The notes under the pieces were generated by a model. That model did not search any database, had not been told where the DNA came from, and saw only the letters and a program-made list of their open reading frames with translations. This document shows positions 8,866 to 15,906 of a DNA stretch of 41,548 nt, piece by piece (position 1 is the stretch's first letter; every line of letters starts with the position of its first letter). The position numbers and the translations under genes were made by a program. Origin of the DNA: an uncultured Christensenella sp. (GTDB lineage Bacteria > Bacillota > Clostridia > Christensenellales > UBA1242); the NCBI GenBank assembly GCA_949300385.1, contig CASGDZ010000006.1, positions 1-41,548 of the forward strand, read 5' to 3'.

Positions 8866-8894
8866 ATTATACAAGATTAATAAACATTTGTCAA
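8866..8894 (-). promoter_or_regulatory. Consensus promoter giving a leaderless mRNA
   Basis: Minus strand: TTGACA (8894-8889), exactly 17 bases, TATAAT (8871-8866). The expected +1 is 8859, the A of the ATG, leaving no room for a ribosome site. Both hexamers match the consensus perfectly. Confidence 0.85.
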
Positions 8895-8913
8895 TAATGA
8901 CATTTTAAATAAA

Positions 8914-8936
8914 AAACTCATAATAGATATGAGTTT
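8914..8936 (-). terminator. Terminator of the tetR-rlmD-degV cluster
   Basis: Nine-base stem AAACTCATA / TATGAGTTT with a 5-base loop. On the minus strand it is followed by TTTTTTATTT. It starts 9 bases after the degV stop. Confidence 0.85.
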
Positions 8937-8944
8937 ATAAAATA

Positions 8945-9790
8945 TTATTTTTCTTTTCCTATAAAGAAAACGGCCAAAAGTCCAGGACCGGTATGACAGC
9001 CGATAACCTGTGTTAAATCAGTAACAATTGGGTTAACATCTAGGCTATCTTTTAATTGTTTAGCAAACTCTTTTGCTTCATCCTTGCAAACAGCGTGTGC
9101 AATAAACACATACTTTTTATCTGCGATTTTTTCTTTTACGATATCTAGCATAGCGCTAATAGATTTTTTCCTAGATATGACTTTTTTGTAACTTACTAAT
9201 CGACCGATTGGGTCAACGCGAAGAACAGGTTTGATGTTTAAAAGTGTACCTACAATGCCTGAGAATTTCCCGACTCTGCCACCGCGTACCAAATATTTAA
9301 GTTGCTCCACAGTAAAATAACTGCATGAATAAGGAATCAAATTTTCAATTGCCGCCGCAATTTCGTCGATTGACTTACCTTCGTTTTTCATATCGAGTGC
9401 GTGCATAACTAAAATACCTTGTCCGACTGACGCATTTAAAGAATCTATAACTATAATTTTGTTCTTATGTGTTTTATTTAGTTCGTCGGCTACTCGTCTT
9501 AAAGTAGCGGTGCTACCGCTTAATTGAGAAGAGAATCCGATATGTAGAATATCTTCACCAAACCCAAGAAGTTTAGTAAAATATTCATTCGCGCTATATT
9601 CGTTTATCTGCGCAGTAGTCGCGTTAGCGCCTTGTCTTAATTTTTCATAAAATACATCTACTGGCAAATCTGAACTTAGGTCATCATAAGTTACATCGTC
9701 AATAGTCACCTTCATAGGGATCATTTTAATGTCATATTTTTCATAATATTCTTTTGGTAAGTTTGCTGTAGAATCAGTACTTAAAATCAT
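8945..9790 (-). CDS. degV: DegV-family fatty-acid-binding protein
   Basis: A 281-residue DegV/FakB-type protein. The family binds a fatty acid and, with FakA, presents it for phosphorylation on the way to phospholipid. Visible marks are the N-terminal ILSTDSTANLPKEYY, the substrate-side segment SSQLSGSTATLRR, LKYLVRGGRVGKFSGIVGTLLNIKP, and the C-terminal GCHTGPGLLAVFF loop. AAGGAG lies just upstream of the ATG, and the start is only 2 bases after the rlmD-like gene, indicating one transcription unit with that gene and the TetR gene. No FakA kinase gene occurs in this window. A second DegV is encoded at 11789. Confidence 0.95.
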   Translation of the reverse strand: MILSTDSTANLPKEYYEKYDIKMIPMKVTIDDVTYDDLSSDLPVDVFYEKLRQGANATTAQINEYSANEYFTKLLGFGEDILHIGFSSQLSGSTATLRRVADELNKTHKNKIIVIDSLNASVGQGILVMHALDMKNEGKSIDEIAAAIENLIPYSCSYFTVEQLKYLVRGGRVGKFSGIVGTLLNIKPVLRVDPIGRLVSYKKVISRKKSISAMLDIVKEKIADKKYVFIAHAVCKDEAKEFAKQLKDSLDVNPIVTDLTQVIGCHTGPGLLAVFFIGKEK

Positions 9791-9792
9791 AA

Positions 9793-11046
9793 TTATCTCC
9801 TTTTTAACTTAACTAGTGTTTCGACATTCTCAGTATTTGGGAACATGTCGAATGGCGTTATTTCTTCGATTATGTAGTTATCTAAAATCTCGCGTAAGTC
9901 CTTACATAGAGCAATAGGGTTGCATGATATGTAAATTATGTTTTTTACGCCTGAGATTGTTTGCATAACCTTTGCACCACAACCTTTTTTCGTTGGGTCT
10001 AGTACTATTGTATCAAATTTTTCGCGAATTGTGTTATATTTTTTATAAAAATCTCCTAAAATGTTTGATAAATTTTTTATCTTATTGTCGAATTTAAGTT
10101 TTTCAGCACTGGCGTGCGCGCTTGAATTTATTTCTATACCATATACGAATTTGGCGCGTTTTGATAGTATTGCAGACAAAAGTCCTGCACCACTAAAACC
10201 ATTTAAGACTACTGAATTAGGTTCAATATATGAAAGGACTTTTTCGTATAATTTGTTTTGAATTTCAATATTTGTCTGATGAAAACCGATTAAATCGACT
10301 GAATAATTAAGCCCGAAGTTTTCTATTTGAATCTCTTTTATTCCGCCTATGTGTAAAACTTTACCAGCAATCACTACTGAATCTTTCCGTGTATTAATAA
10401 TCACATATAGTCCGACATTGTGTAATTTGGAAGATAAAGTGTTATAAAGGGTAGTTAAATCACAAAATTTATTAACGACTAAGCCGATTAAACTTTGTCC
10501 GCTAATAGAGCGTATGACTATGTATCGCACGATATTATTAAGATGATTTTCGTTTATAAAATTTTTTACATCTAGATAAATTTCGTTTATTTCTTTTGAT
10601 TGAATTGGGCAATTTTCAATAGACAAAACTTCATTCGAATTTTTTATAAAATATCCTATATATTCATCTTTTTGTGCGAAACTTGCCTTGTTTCGATATT
10701 CGTATTGTTTGCTGGCAACCGTGTTATTTACATTTATATCTATACCTAATATTTTTTTAATTGTCTTCTTTACTAGATTTTTCTTGAACAATAATTGTTC
10801 GCTATAATCCATGTGTTGCAATTGACAACCGCCACACTCGTTAAAATATGGACATTTTGGACTAACGCGACATTGACTTGGCTGTATTATTTTTTCTAAT
10901 CTTGCTATTGCATAATTTCCTTTATCTTCAACGATTTCTGCGTCTACTTTTTCACCTATAAGGGCATTAGGTACCATAAATATTTTCCCGTCGACAGTTG
11001 CAATGCCTTCACCATGCATTCCATAATCTATAATGTTAATTTCCAT
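9793..11046 (-). CDS. rlmD: 23S rRNA (uracil-C5)-methyltransferase, RlmD/TrmA family
   Basis: A 417-residue SAM-dependent RNA m5U methyltransferase. Domain order: N-terminal TRAM RNA-binding domain (about 1-55), an iron-sulfur cysteine set (Cys59, Cys65, Cys71 and Cys74, with the C-G-G-C-Q-L-Q-H signature), a central domain, then the Rossmann methyltransferase with GFSGAGLLSAIL as the SAM loop, VLDPTKKGCG, and the catalytic ISCNP motif. The SAM loop is NGFSGAG rather than the more usual DLYCGVG or DAYSGIG, an ordinary divergence. The 5' end overlaps the TetR gene by 11 bases and the 3' end abuts degV, so expression is coupled. Whether it modifies 23S rRNA or tRNA cannot be decided from sequence alone; rRNA is more usual for the iron-sulfur members. 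Confidence 0.92.
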   Translation of the reverse strand: MEINIIDYGMHGEGIATVDGKIFMVPNALIGEKVDAEIVEDKGNYAIARLEKIIQPSQCRVSPKCPYFNECGGCQLQHMDYSEQLLFKKNLVKKTIKKILGIDINVNNTVASKQYEYRNKASFAQKDEYIGYFIKNSNEVLSIENCPIQSKEINEIYLDVKNFINENHLNNIVRYIVIRSISGQSLIGLVVNKFCDLTTLYNTLSSKLHNVGLYVIINTRKDSVVIAGKVLHIGGIKEIQIENFGLNYSVDLIGFHQTNIEIQNKLYEKVLSYIEPNSVVLNGFSGAGLLSAILSKRAKFVYGIEINSSAHASAEKLKFDNKIKNLSNILGDFYKKYNTIREKFDTIVLDPTKKGCGAKVMQTISGVKNIIYISCNPIALCKDLREILDNYIIEEITPFDMFPNTENVETLVKLKRR

Positions 11047-11614
11047 ATTTAATCACACCACGAAGTCCTTCTTTAATCATCTTTGAAAGGAATAGACTGA
11101 TAAGCGACAAATCGCAATCAATCTTTCCCTTAAACCACTCGATATAGGTATTTATCACACCGCCAACAATAAATTGAACAACAATTTTAAAATGCTCATG
11201 ATCCATAATGTATTGCATAATTTTGAAGTTGTTTGATATTGAATTAATAATATAATTTTTTATTTTATTTACAAGCGTATTTTGATTTTCCGCATTTAAG
11301 ATAAGTCGGTAATATTCAATATCACGAACAAATATCTCATTTAACTTATCTATTATTATTTCAGGACATTTATCTATTTCAGTCAACCTAAAGTCTTGCT
11401 CTAACACCTTAAAATTATCCGCAAGTTCGTTTTCTATGAATATAGAAACTTCATCTAAATTTTTGAAATGTAAATAAAATGTCCCGCGGTTAATCTTGAC
11501 CGCCTTTACAATATCTGTAACAGTGAATTTCTCATGCTTGTTTAGCATACTTAAATATGCGGAAGCAATCTTTCGTTTAGACTGCAATGATGATTTATAT
11601 TCTATTTTTGACAT
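11036..11614 (-). CDS. TetR-family transcription regulator
   Basis: A 192-residue repressor-type protein. The N-terminal helix-turn-helix (about 20-65; FTVTDIVKAVKINRGTFYLHFKNLDEV) is a typical TetR signature, and the all-helical C-terminal half resembles the TetR_C_8-type domain found in many Bacillota regulators. It is first in a minus-strand cluster with rlmD-like and degV genes and is divergent from the second degV, with an imperfect dyad (11657-11682) between. Because both flanking units contain a DegV fatty-acid-binding protein, a role in sensing fatty acid or acyl-phosphate is plausible inference. The ribosome site is weak (TTAGAG), and a TATAAT lies at 11640-11635. Confidence 0.88.
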   Translation of the reverse strand: MSKIEYKSSLQSKRKIASAYLSMLNKHEKFTVTDIVKAVKINRGTFYLHFKNLDEVSIFIENELADNFKVLEQDFRLTEIDKCPEIIIDKLNEIFVRDIEYYRLILNAENQNTLVNKIKNYIINSISNNFKIMQYIMDHEHFKIVVQFIVGGVINTYIEWFKGKIDCDLSLISLFLSKMIKEGLRGVIKYGN

Positions 11615-11656
11615 ACTCTAAGTTTACATAATTTATTATATAATGTCCATGAAAAA

Positions 11657-11682
11657 TAGACAGATGTTCATAAATATGTCTA
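11657..11682. promoter_or_regulatory. Candidate TetR operator in the tetR-degV intergenic region
   Basis: Inverted repeat TAGACA-N14-TGTCTA, 26 bases overall. It overlaps the -35 region expected for the TetR gene and is about 50 bases upstream of the degV promoter. An ATGTCCAT / ATGTTCAT near-repeat, 21 bases apart (11643 and 11664), adds to the symmetry. Size and placement suit a TetR-type operator. Confidence 0.4.
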
Positions 11683-11729
11683 ATTTTTTTACATATTAGT
11701 GTAAAATTATGCTATTTTAGGTATTTTGT

Positions 11730-11758
11730 TTGTAATTAGTAGATTAATTTATTATAAT
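11730..11758 (+). promoter_or_regulatory. Promoter of the second degV gene
   Basis: TTGTAA (11730-11735), 17 bases, TATAAT (11753-11758). Predicted start is near 11765, giving a 24-base leader with AAGGAG. Confidence 0.75.
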
Positions 11759-11788
11759 TATGCTAGAAAATTAAATTAAGGAGATTTT

Positions 11789-12715
11789 ATGAATAAAGTA
11801 GCATTAGTGATAGACAACTCAGCAAGTATGAGCGAAAAGGATATGTCCGTTGCTAAAGTGGACAAATTAATACCCATTTCATTCATAGTTAATGGCGAAG
11901 AGTACTATGAAGGCAAAAATATGTCGTATGATGAGTTCTATAAATTTTTGTTAGATAAGAAGACAGAAGTTAGCACTTGCCAACCAAGCATAGAAAATGT
12001 AAAAGAACAATGGCGAGAAGTGTTAAAAAATTATGACGAATTAGTGTATATTTGTTTGTCGAGTGGACTTAGCGAGTCATGCAATACTGCAATCAACGCG
12101 AGTCACGAAGAAGAGTTCGAAGGACGAGTATTTGTCGTTAACAATCAGCGGGTAGCATACATGAACAAGATGTCCATGATTGAAGCTAGTTACATGATTA
12201 AGCAAGGTAAAAGTGGTCGCGAGATAAAAGAATACTTAGAGAAAAATAAAAGTGATTGTGGCGTATACATTGCGGTTGATACATTGAAATATTTGAAGAA
12301 GGGCGGAAGAGTGACGCCTGCCGCTGCTGCAATCGGCACACTTTTAAATATAAAGCCTATCCTTCAAATTCATGGCGGGAAGTTGGACGCATACGCAAAA
12401 GTTATGTCTATGAAAATTGCGCGCTCAAAGATGATCCAGGCCTTTAAAAAAGAAATTATGGAGCGCTTCCCAGAAGAAGCGAAAGCAGGGAAAGTTTATA
12501 TTGGTATGGCACATAGTTATGCCGATTTAAATTCACAGGAATTAAAAGACTTTGAAAAAGAGGTGAAAGACGCATGTCCAGAACTTCCATTCTTCACTTT
12601 TGACCCGTTGCCATTGTTTATAGTTTGCCATACTGGTCCTAACGCTTTGGCGGTTGGATATTGTGTTGATAGAATGGGCATAATTGATGATTATTTAAAG
12701 AAATTGCATTCATAA
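11789..12715 (+). CDS. DegV-family fatty-acid-binding protein (second copy)
   Basis: A 308-residue DegV protein, about 27 residues longer than the copy at 8945 and clearly divergent from it. Diagnostic segments are VIDNSASMSEKD at the N-terminus, CLSSGLSESCN, LKYLKKGGRVTPAAAAIGTL and the C-terminal CHTGPNALAVGY. The longer C-terminal part includes an Ala/Glu-rich linker (FPEEAKAGKVYIGMAHSYAD). AAGGAG lies 7 bases before the ATG. It is transcribed away from the TetR gene and ends with its own terminator, so it is the likeliest direct target of that regulator. In Bacillota, multiple DegV/FakB paralogues often differ in fatty-acid preference, and that may apply here. Confidence 0.94.
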   Translation: MNKVALVIDNSASMSEKDMSVAKVDKLIPISFIVNGEEYYEGKNMSYDEFYKFLLDKKTEVSTCQPSIENVKEQWREVLKNYDELVYICLSSGLSESCNTAINASHEEEFEGRVFVVNNQRVAYMNKMSMIEASYMIKQGKSGREIKEYLEKNKSDCGVYIAVDTLKYLKKGGRVTPAAAAIGTLLNIKPILQIHGGKLDAYAKVMSMKIARSKMIQAFKKEIMERFPEEAKAGKVYIGMAHSYADLNSQELKDFEKEVKDACPELPFFTFDPLPLFIVCHTGPNALAVGYCVDRMGIIDDYLKKLHS

Positions 12716-12716
12716 T

Positions 12717-12743
12717 AAAAAACGAGAAATCTTCTCGTTTTTT
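12717..12743 (+). terminator. Terminator of the second degV gene
   Basis: Stem AAAAAACGAGAA / TTCTCGTTTTTT with loop ATC, directly after the stop codon. Confidence 0.9.
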
Positions 12744-12824
12744 CATTTTGTTATAAGATTACTTAGCATAATTTTACACCGATTTTAAGTTTAATAAGCA
12801 AATAATTCTTTGCCATTGCTATTC

Positions 12825-12846
12825 TAATACATTTAAAAATGTATTA
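12825..12846. repeat. 22-base near-perfect palindrome
   Basis: TAATACATTT and AAATGTATTA arms with an AA centre, lying between the degV terminator and the yigZ promoter. It has no T tract of its own. It could be an operator or merely AT-rich symmetry. Confidence 0.4.
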
Positions 12847-12897
12847 ATTTATATTAACATTAATAACAACATATATATTATATATAATTAATTCTTG

Positions 12898-12926
12898 TTT
12901 ACAGATTTATAAATTTGTGATAAAAT
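12898..12926 (+). promoter_or_regulatory. Promoter of the yigZ-like gene, leaderless
   Basis: TTTACA (12898-12903), 17 bases, TAAAAT (12921-12926). The predicted +1 is 12933, the A of the ATG. Confidence 0.75.
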
Positions 12927-12932
12927 GAATTT

Positions 12933-13283
12933 ATGGAATCAATCGAATTAGTGATTAACAAGTCGAGATTTATAGCATATAAATTTGAATTAAAAGACCT
13001 GAATGAAGTTGAAATAGTTTTAAAAAATTTAAAAACTGAGCATAAAAATGCGCGCCATATATGTTATGCATATGTGTATAATCGCGAAGTAGTTAGCGAA
13101 AAATGTAGCGATGATAAAGAGCCTAAGGGAACGGCGGGTTATCCGATATTGAATGTTATAAAAAAGAAAGGGCTACATAATATTTTAGTAGCAGTTGTGC
13201 GATATTTTGGTGGCATAAAGTTAGGCGCCGGGGGACTTACGCGCGCATATACAAAGGCGTGTTCTATGGTGTTAGATGAATAA
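12933..13283 (+). CDS. YigZ/IMPACT-family protein, N-terminal domain only
   Basis: A 116-residue protein covering just the UPF0029/IMPACT N-terminal domain. The family core is intact: KNARHICYAYVYNREV, DDKEPKGTAGYPIL, and VAVVRYFGGIKLGAGGLTRAY. Typical bacterial YigZ proteins are about 200 residues, with a second ferredoxin-like DUF1949 domain. Here the frame stops after ACSMVLDE and a terminator begins at the next base, so the shortness looks settled rather than a recent frameshift. The biochemical role of YigZ is not firmly known; the eukaryotic relative IMPACT regulates the translation kinase GCN2. No ribosome site precedes the ATG, which sits at the predicted transcription start. Confidence 0.9.
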   Translation: MESIELVINKSRFIAYKFELKDLNEVEIVLKNLKTEHKNARHICYAYVYNREVVSEKCSDDKEPKGTAGYPILNVIKKKGLHNILVAVVRYFGGIKLGAGGLTRAYTKACSMVLDE

Positions 13284-13311
13284 AAAAATTATGGCGCGTG
13301 CTATAATTTTT
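13284..13311 (+). terminator. Terminator of the yigZ-like gene
   Basis: Twelve-base stem AAAAATTATGGC / GCTATAATTTTT with loop GCGT and one G-T pair, followed by more T. It begins immediately after the stop codon. Confidence 0.85.
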
Positions 13312-13413
13312 TTATTCTATAAATTTTAGACTAAATCGTTAACTAAACTTTTAATCAAAAGATAGGCGAATTAATTTTAAATTAATCAAAGTTGTTTTAT
13401 TTAAAATATTAAA

Positions 13414-13713
13414 TTATTTTTTTTGGAATTTTCCGTCTTTTTTATGCACAACGAAGTTCAAATCATTAGATATAGACAATTCTTTTACACGATTAAGTGC
13501 TTCATCTTTTGTTGCAAAAGACGCAATAGTGCGCTTAGCACCATCTTTCTTAATTAGCCATGAACGAGATTCTTTATCATATATAACTCTGTAAATTGGC
13601 TTTTTGGTTTTACTTGCATTTGTAGAAGTGTCATTTGTCTCTTTTTTTAAAGTAGCAGATTTTTCAGCCTTAGTCATTTCAGTCGTATCAGTCTTTTTAA
13701 CTTGTTTTGCCAT
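13414..13713 (-). CDS. DUF2188-like small protein
   Basis: A 99-residue basic protein. The first 45 residues are a Lys/Thr/Ser-rich, probably disordered tail (AEKSATLKKETND). The last 50 form a DUF2188-like beta-alpha-beta unit: YRVIYDKESRSWLIKKDG, then a helix DEALNRVKEL and a closing FVVHKKDGKFQ strand pair, the pattern seen in small proteins of unknown function. A longer frame reaches 13776, but the ATG at 13713 has GGAGG five bases upstream, and the promoter -35 lies over the extended N-terminus, so 13713 is the start. Monocistronic. Role unknown. Confidence 0.82.
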   Translation of the reverse strand: MAKQVKKTDTTEMTKAEKSATLKKETNDTSTNASKTKKPIYRVIYDKESRSWLIKKDGAKRTIASFATKDEALNRVKELSISNDLNFVVHKKDGKFQKK

Positions 13714-13747
13714 AAGTCCTCCATAAATAAATATTTTTATTAAGTAC

Positions 13748-13776
13748 ATTATACAACGATTCGACAAATATTGCAA
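13748..13776 (-). promoter_or_regulatory. Promoter of the DUF2188-like gene
   Basis: Minus strand: TTGCAA (13776-13771), 17 bases, TATAAT (13753-13748), giving a leader of about 28 bases containing GGAGG. Confidence 0.7.
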
Positions 13777-13945
13777 TACTATTTCGATTTTAATTTTATA
13801 AAATAAAAGATATTTTAAGCGCTGTTTGAGTTCATTACATTTTTATTGTTTAATTTAAGTTATTACAAATAGAATTTTTAATTTAATTACAATAATAAAA
13901 ACATAAAATAAAAATTAACATTATATAAGAATTTAAAAAATTTTC

Positions 13946-13975
13946 TTTACAATTAACGAGCTTTTTTTATATAAT
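13946..13975 (+). promoter_or_regulatory. Promoter of the membrane zinc-ribbon gene, leaderless
   Basis: TTTACA (13946-13951), 18 bases, TATAAT (13970-13975). The predicted +1 is 13982, the A of the ATG, with no ribosome site. Confidence 0.75.
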
Positions 13976-13981
13976 TAAATT

Positions 13982-14491
13982 ATGAGTAAAAAAATAAAGA
14001 CAGAAATTGACAAAGATAAATCAAAGAGTTTGATATTGTCTATAGTTTTAACTATAGCGCTAGTCGTGGGAGTACCGCTGATTGTTTATGGCGCGTCAAA
14101 TTCTTTATGGATAATAATGATTGTAGGCATAGTGTGTACTGTGGCAGGATTTTATTGCTCGCCAATTGCTTGGGTGCATTATTCGAATGTGAAGGCTATT
14201 AAGAGAGTAGTCGATGCTGTACTTATTGAAAAAATGGAATCAGTAACCGAAATATCTAAACAATTACAGATCAGTCCTAGAGTTGCTAAAGATAGATTGA
14301 CCACTGCTATTCAAAAGAGATATATTATGGGTTATATATTTGACGGGGAAAATTTAACTCTTAATCAAAAGCAAATAAAAAAGAAACGGGTAATATCCAA
14401 TCATTGCCCTAATTGTGGCGGTAAGATGGAAGTGTTTGAAGATTTTAATTTTTGCCCGTATTGCAACACTCGCTTTGAAATTGAAAAATAG
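13982..14491 (+). CDS. Two-helix membrane protein with C-terminal zinc ribbon
   Basis: A 169-residue protein of unknown function. A basic N-terminus (1-16) precedes two membrane helices (about 17-38 and 42-64). A cytoplasmic helical segment (about 75-120; SVTEISKQLQISPRVAKDRL) then resembles a winged-helix/HTH unit. It ends with a zinc ribbon made of C-P-N-C-G-G near 140 and C-P-Y-C-N-T near 157. A membrane-tethered DNA- or protein-binding factor is one reading; such zinc-ribbon/two-helix proteins are common and uncharacterised in Bacillota. No Shine-Dalgarno is present, and the start sits at the predicted transcription start. A strong terminator follows at 14521. Confidence 0.82.
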   Translation: MSKKIKTEIDKDKSKSLILSIVLTIALVVGVPLIVYGASNSLWIIMIVGIVCTVAGFYCSPIAWVHYSNVKAIKRVVDAVLIEKMESVTEISKQLQISPRVAKDRLTTAIQKRYIMGYIFDGENLTLNQKQIKKKRVISNHCPNCGGKMEVFEDFNFCPYCNTRFEIEK

Positions 14492-14520
14492 TATTAAAAA
14501 TTTTATGAAAACTTATTGTT

Positions 14521-14551
14521 AAATAGCGCTAAATTGTAATTTGCGCTATTT
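14521..14551 (+). terminator. Terminator of the membrane zinc-ribbon gene
   Basis: Stem AAATAGCGC / GCGCTATTT, extended inward by AAATT / AATTT across a single bulged T, then TATTTTTTATT. Confidence 0.85.
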
Positions 14552-14676
14552 ATTTTTTATTCTCATAAAAATAAAACAACTTTATAATTTTTTGTATATA
14601 TTTTTATTTTGAAATGTTAAATAGTCAAAATGAAATATTAATTGATTGATAAAATTAAAAAATTGTTATAAAAAGA

Positions 14677-14706
14677 ATGACATTTTAGTACGAAAAAGGT
14701 TATAAT
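14677..14706 (+). promoter_or_regulatory. Promoter of the alcohol/aldehyde dehydrogenase operon
   Basis: ATGACA (14677-14682), 18 bases, TATAAT (14701-14706). Start is near 14713, and AAAGGAGG lies just before the first ATG. Confidence 0.6.
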
Positions 14707-14726
14707 TAAATTGTAAAAGGAGGGGT

Positions 14727-15878
14727 ATGGAAAAATTTATATTTAATGAATGTGTTTATCTTGGCACAAATGAACGCGAATGTTTGCCTGATGAACTGAC
14801 GAAAAGAAAGTTTCGTAGAATATTCATCGTAACAGATGCCACAATCATTAAAACGGGCGTTTTGCAAAAGGTTACTAGCATTTTGGACGGAAAATTCGCA
14901 TACACGATATTTAGCGATATTAAACCTAATCCAACTGTTAAAAATGTGCAAGACGGATTGCGCGCGCTTAAGAAAACGCGTGCTGATGTTATTATCGCCG
15001 TTGGTGGCGGTAGCGTAATTGATACGGCAAAAGCTATTGCTGTCATTCATGAAAACAAGGGATACAAAGATGTGGTTAGTTTAGCAGGAGCGGTAGATAC
15101 AAAGAATAGGTGCTTCCCTATAATTGCTTTGCCTACTACTAGCGGTACTGCAGCCGAAACAACTATCAACTATGTAATCACAGATGAGAGCACAAAGAGA
15201 AAACTTGTTTGTGTTGACCCACATGATATTCCTATCATGTCAATAGTGGACGCAGAACTAATGCGTACTATGCCAAAATCGCTTACGGCTAGCACAGGTA
15301 TGGACGCACTCACGCATGCTATAGAGAGCCTTATCACAAAAGCAAACACGCAGTTTAGTGATATGTTCGCACTTGAGGCTATTCGCACTATTGCAAAGTA
15401 TTTACCACTTGCATATAAGAATGGCGATGACATGTTGGCGCGTGAAAAAATGGCGTATGCGCAGTATATAGTTGGAATGGGATTTAGTAGTGTAGGATTA
15501 GGCATTGTACACTCAATGGCGCATGCTTTAGGTGGCAGATTTGACATAGCACATGGTACTGCTAACGCTATGTTGTTACCAACAGTTATGGAATACAACG
15601 CAGAGTCAAGCGCAAAACCTAAATATCGTTTAATTGCAGAGAGTTTTGGTATAGACACATCGAAATTAAACGATGATCAATGTGTTAAGCGCGCTGTAAA
15701 AGCGGTTAGTGCATTAAGTAAAAAATTGAATATTCCTACATCACTTAGTGAATTCGGTATTAAATTAAAAGATTTAAACGCACTTAGTGAAGACGCTTAT
15801 GTGGACATTTGCACAGGTGGGAACCCAAGAGAAACAAGTGTAGAAGATATTAAGAATCTATACAAAAAATTATTATAA
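14727..15878 (+). CDS. Iron-dependent alcohol dehydrogenase (lactaldehyde-reductase-like)
   Basis: A 383-residue group III (Fe-type) NAD-dependent alcohol dehydrogenase. The N-terminal Rossmann half carries GGGS (93-96) and the PTTSGTAAE nucleotide/substrate loop (136-144). The helical half carries the metal ligands Asp193, His197, His262 and His276, within GMDALTHAIE and VHSMAHALGG...AHG. The sequence is of the FucO/butanol/1,3-propanediol dehydrogenase type, interconverting a small alcohol and aldehyde; the true substrate is unknown. It is first of three co-directional genes (gaps 28 and 12 bases), with a FIST protein and an aldehyde dehydrogenase. Together the two enzymes could dismutate an aldehyde such as lactaldehyde or glycolaldehyde to alcohol plus acid. 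AAAGGAGG supports the start. Confidence 0.93.
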   Translation: MEKFIFNECVYLGTNERECLPDELTKRKFRRIFIVTDATIIKTGVLQKVTSILDGKFAYTIFSDIKPNPTVKNVQDGLRALKKTRADVIIAVGGGSVIDTAKAIAVIHENKGYKDVVSLAGAVDTKNRCFPIIALPTTSGTAAETTINYVITDESTKRKLVCVDPHDIPIMSIVDAELMRTMPKSLTASTGMDALTHAIESLITKANTQFSDMFALEAIRTIAKYLPLAYKNGDDMLAREKMAYAQYIVGMGFSSVGLGIVHSMAHALGGRFDIAHGTANAMLLPTVMEYNAESSAKPKYRLIAESFGIDTSKLNDDQCVKRAVKAVSALSKKLNIPTSLSEFGIKLKDLNALSEDAYVDICTGGNPRETSVEDIKNLYKKLL

Positions 15879-15906
15879 AAATACAAAGGGAAAAGGAGAA
15901 ATACAG

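Noticed and set aside
8860..8874. TTG start extending the hypothetical protein by five residues
   Set aside because: The codon lies upstream of and within the -10 element, so it would not be transcribed from this promoter.
14706..15658. Minus-strand ORFs opposite the alcohol dehydrogenase gene
   Set aside because: They are mirror frames of a well-conserved enzyme gene with no family match and no ribosome sites.
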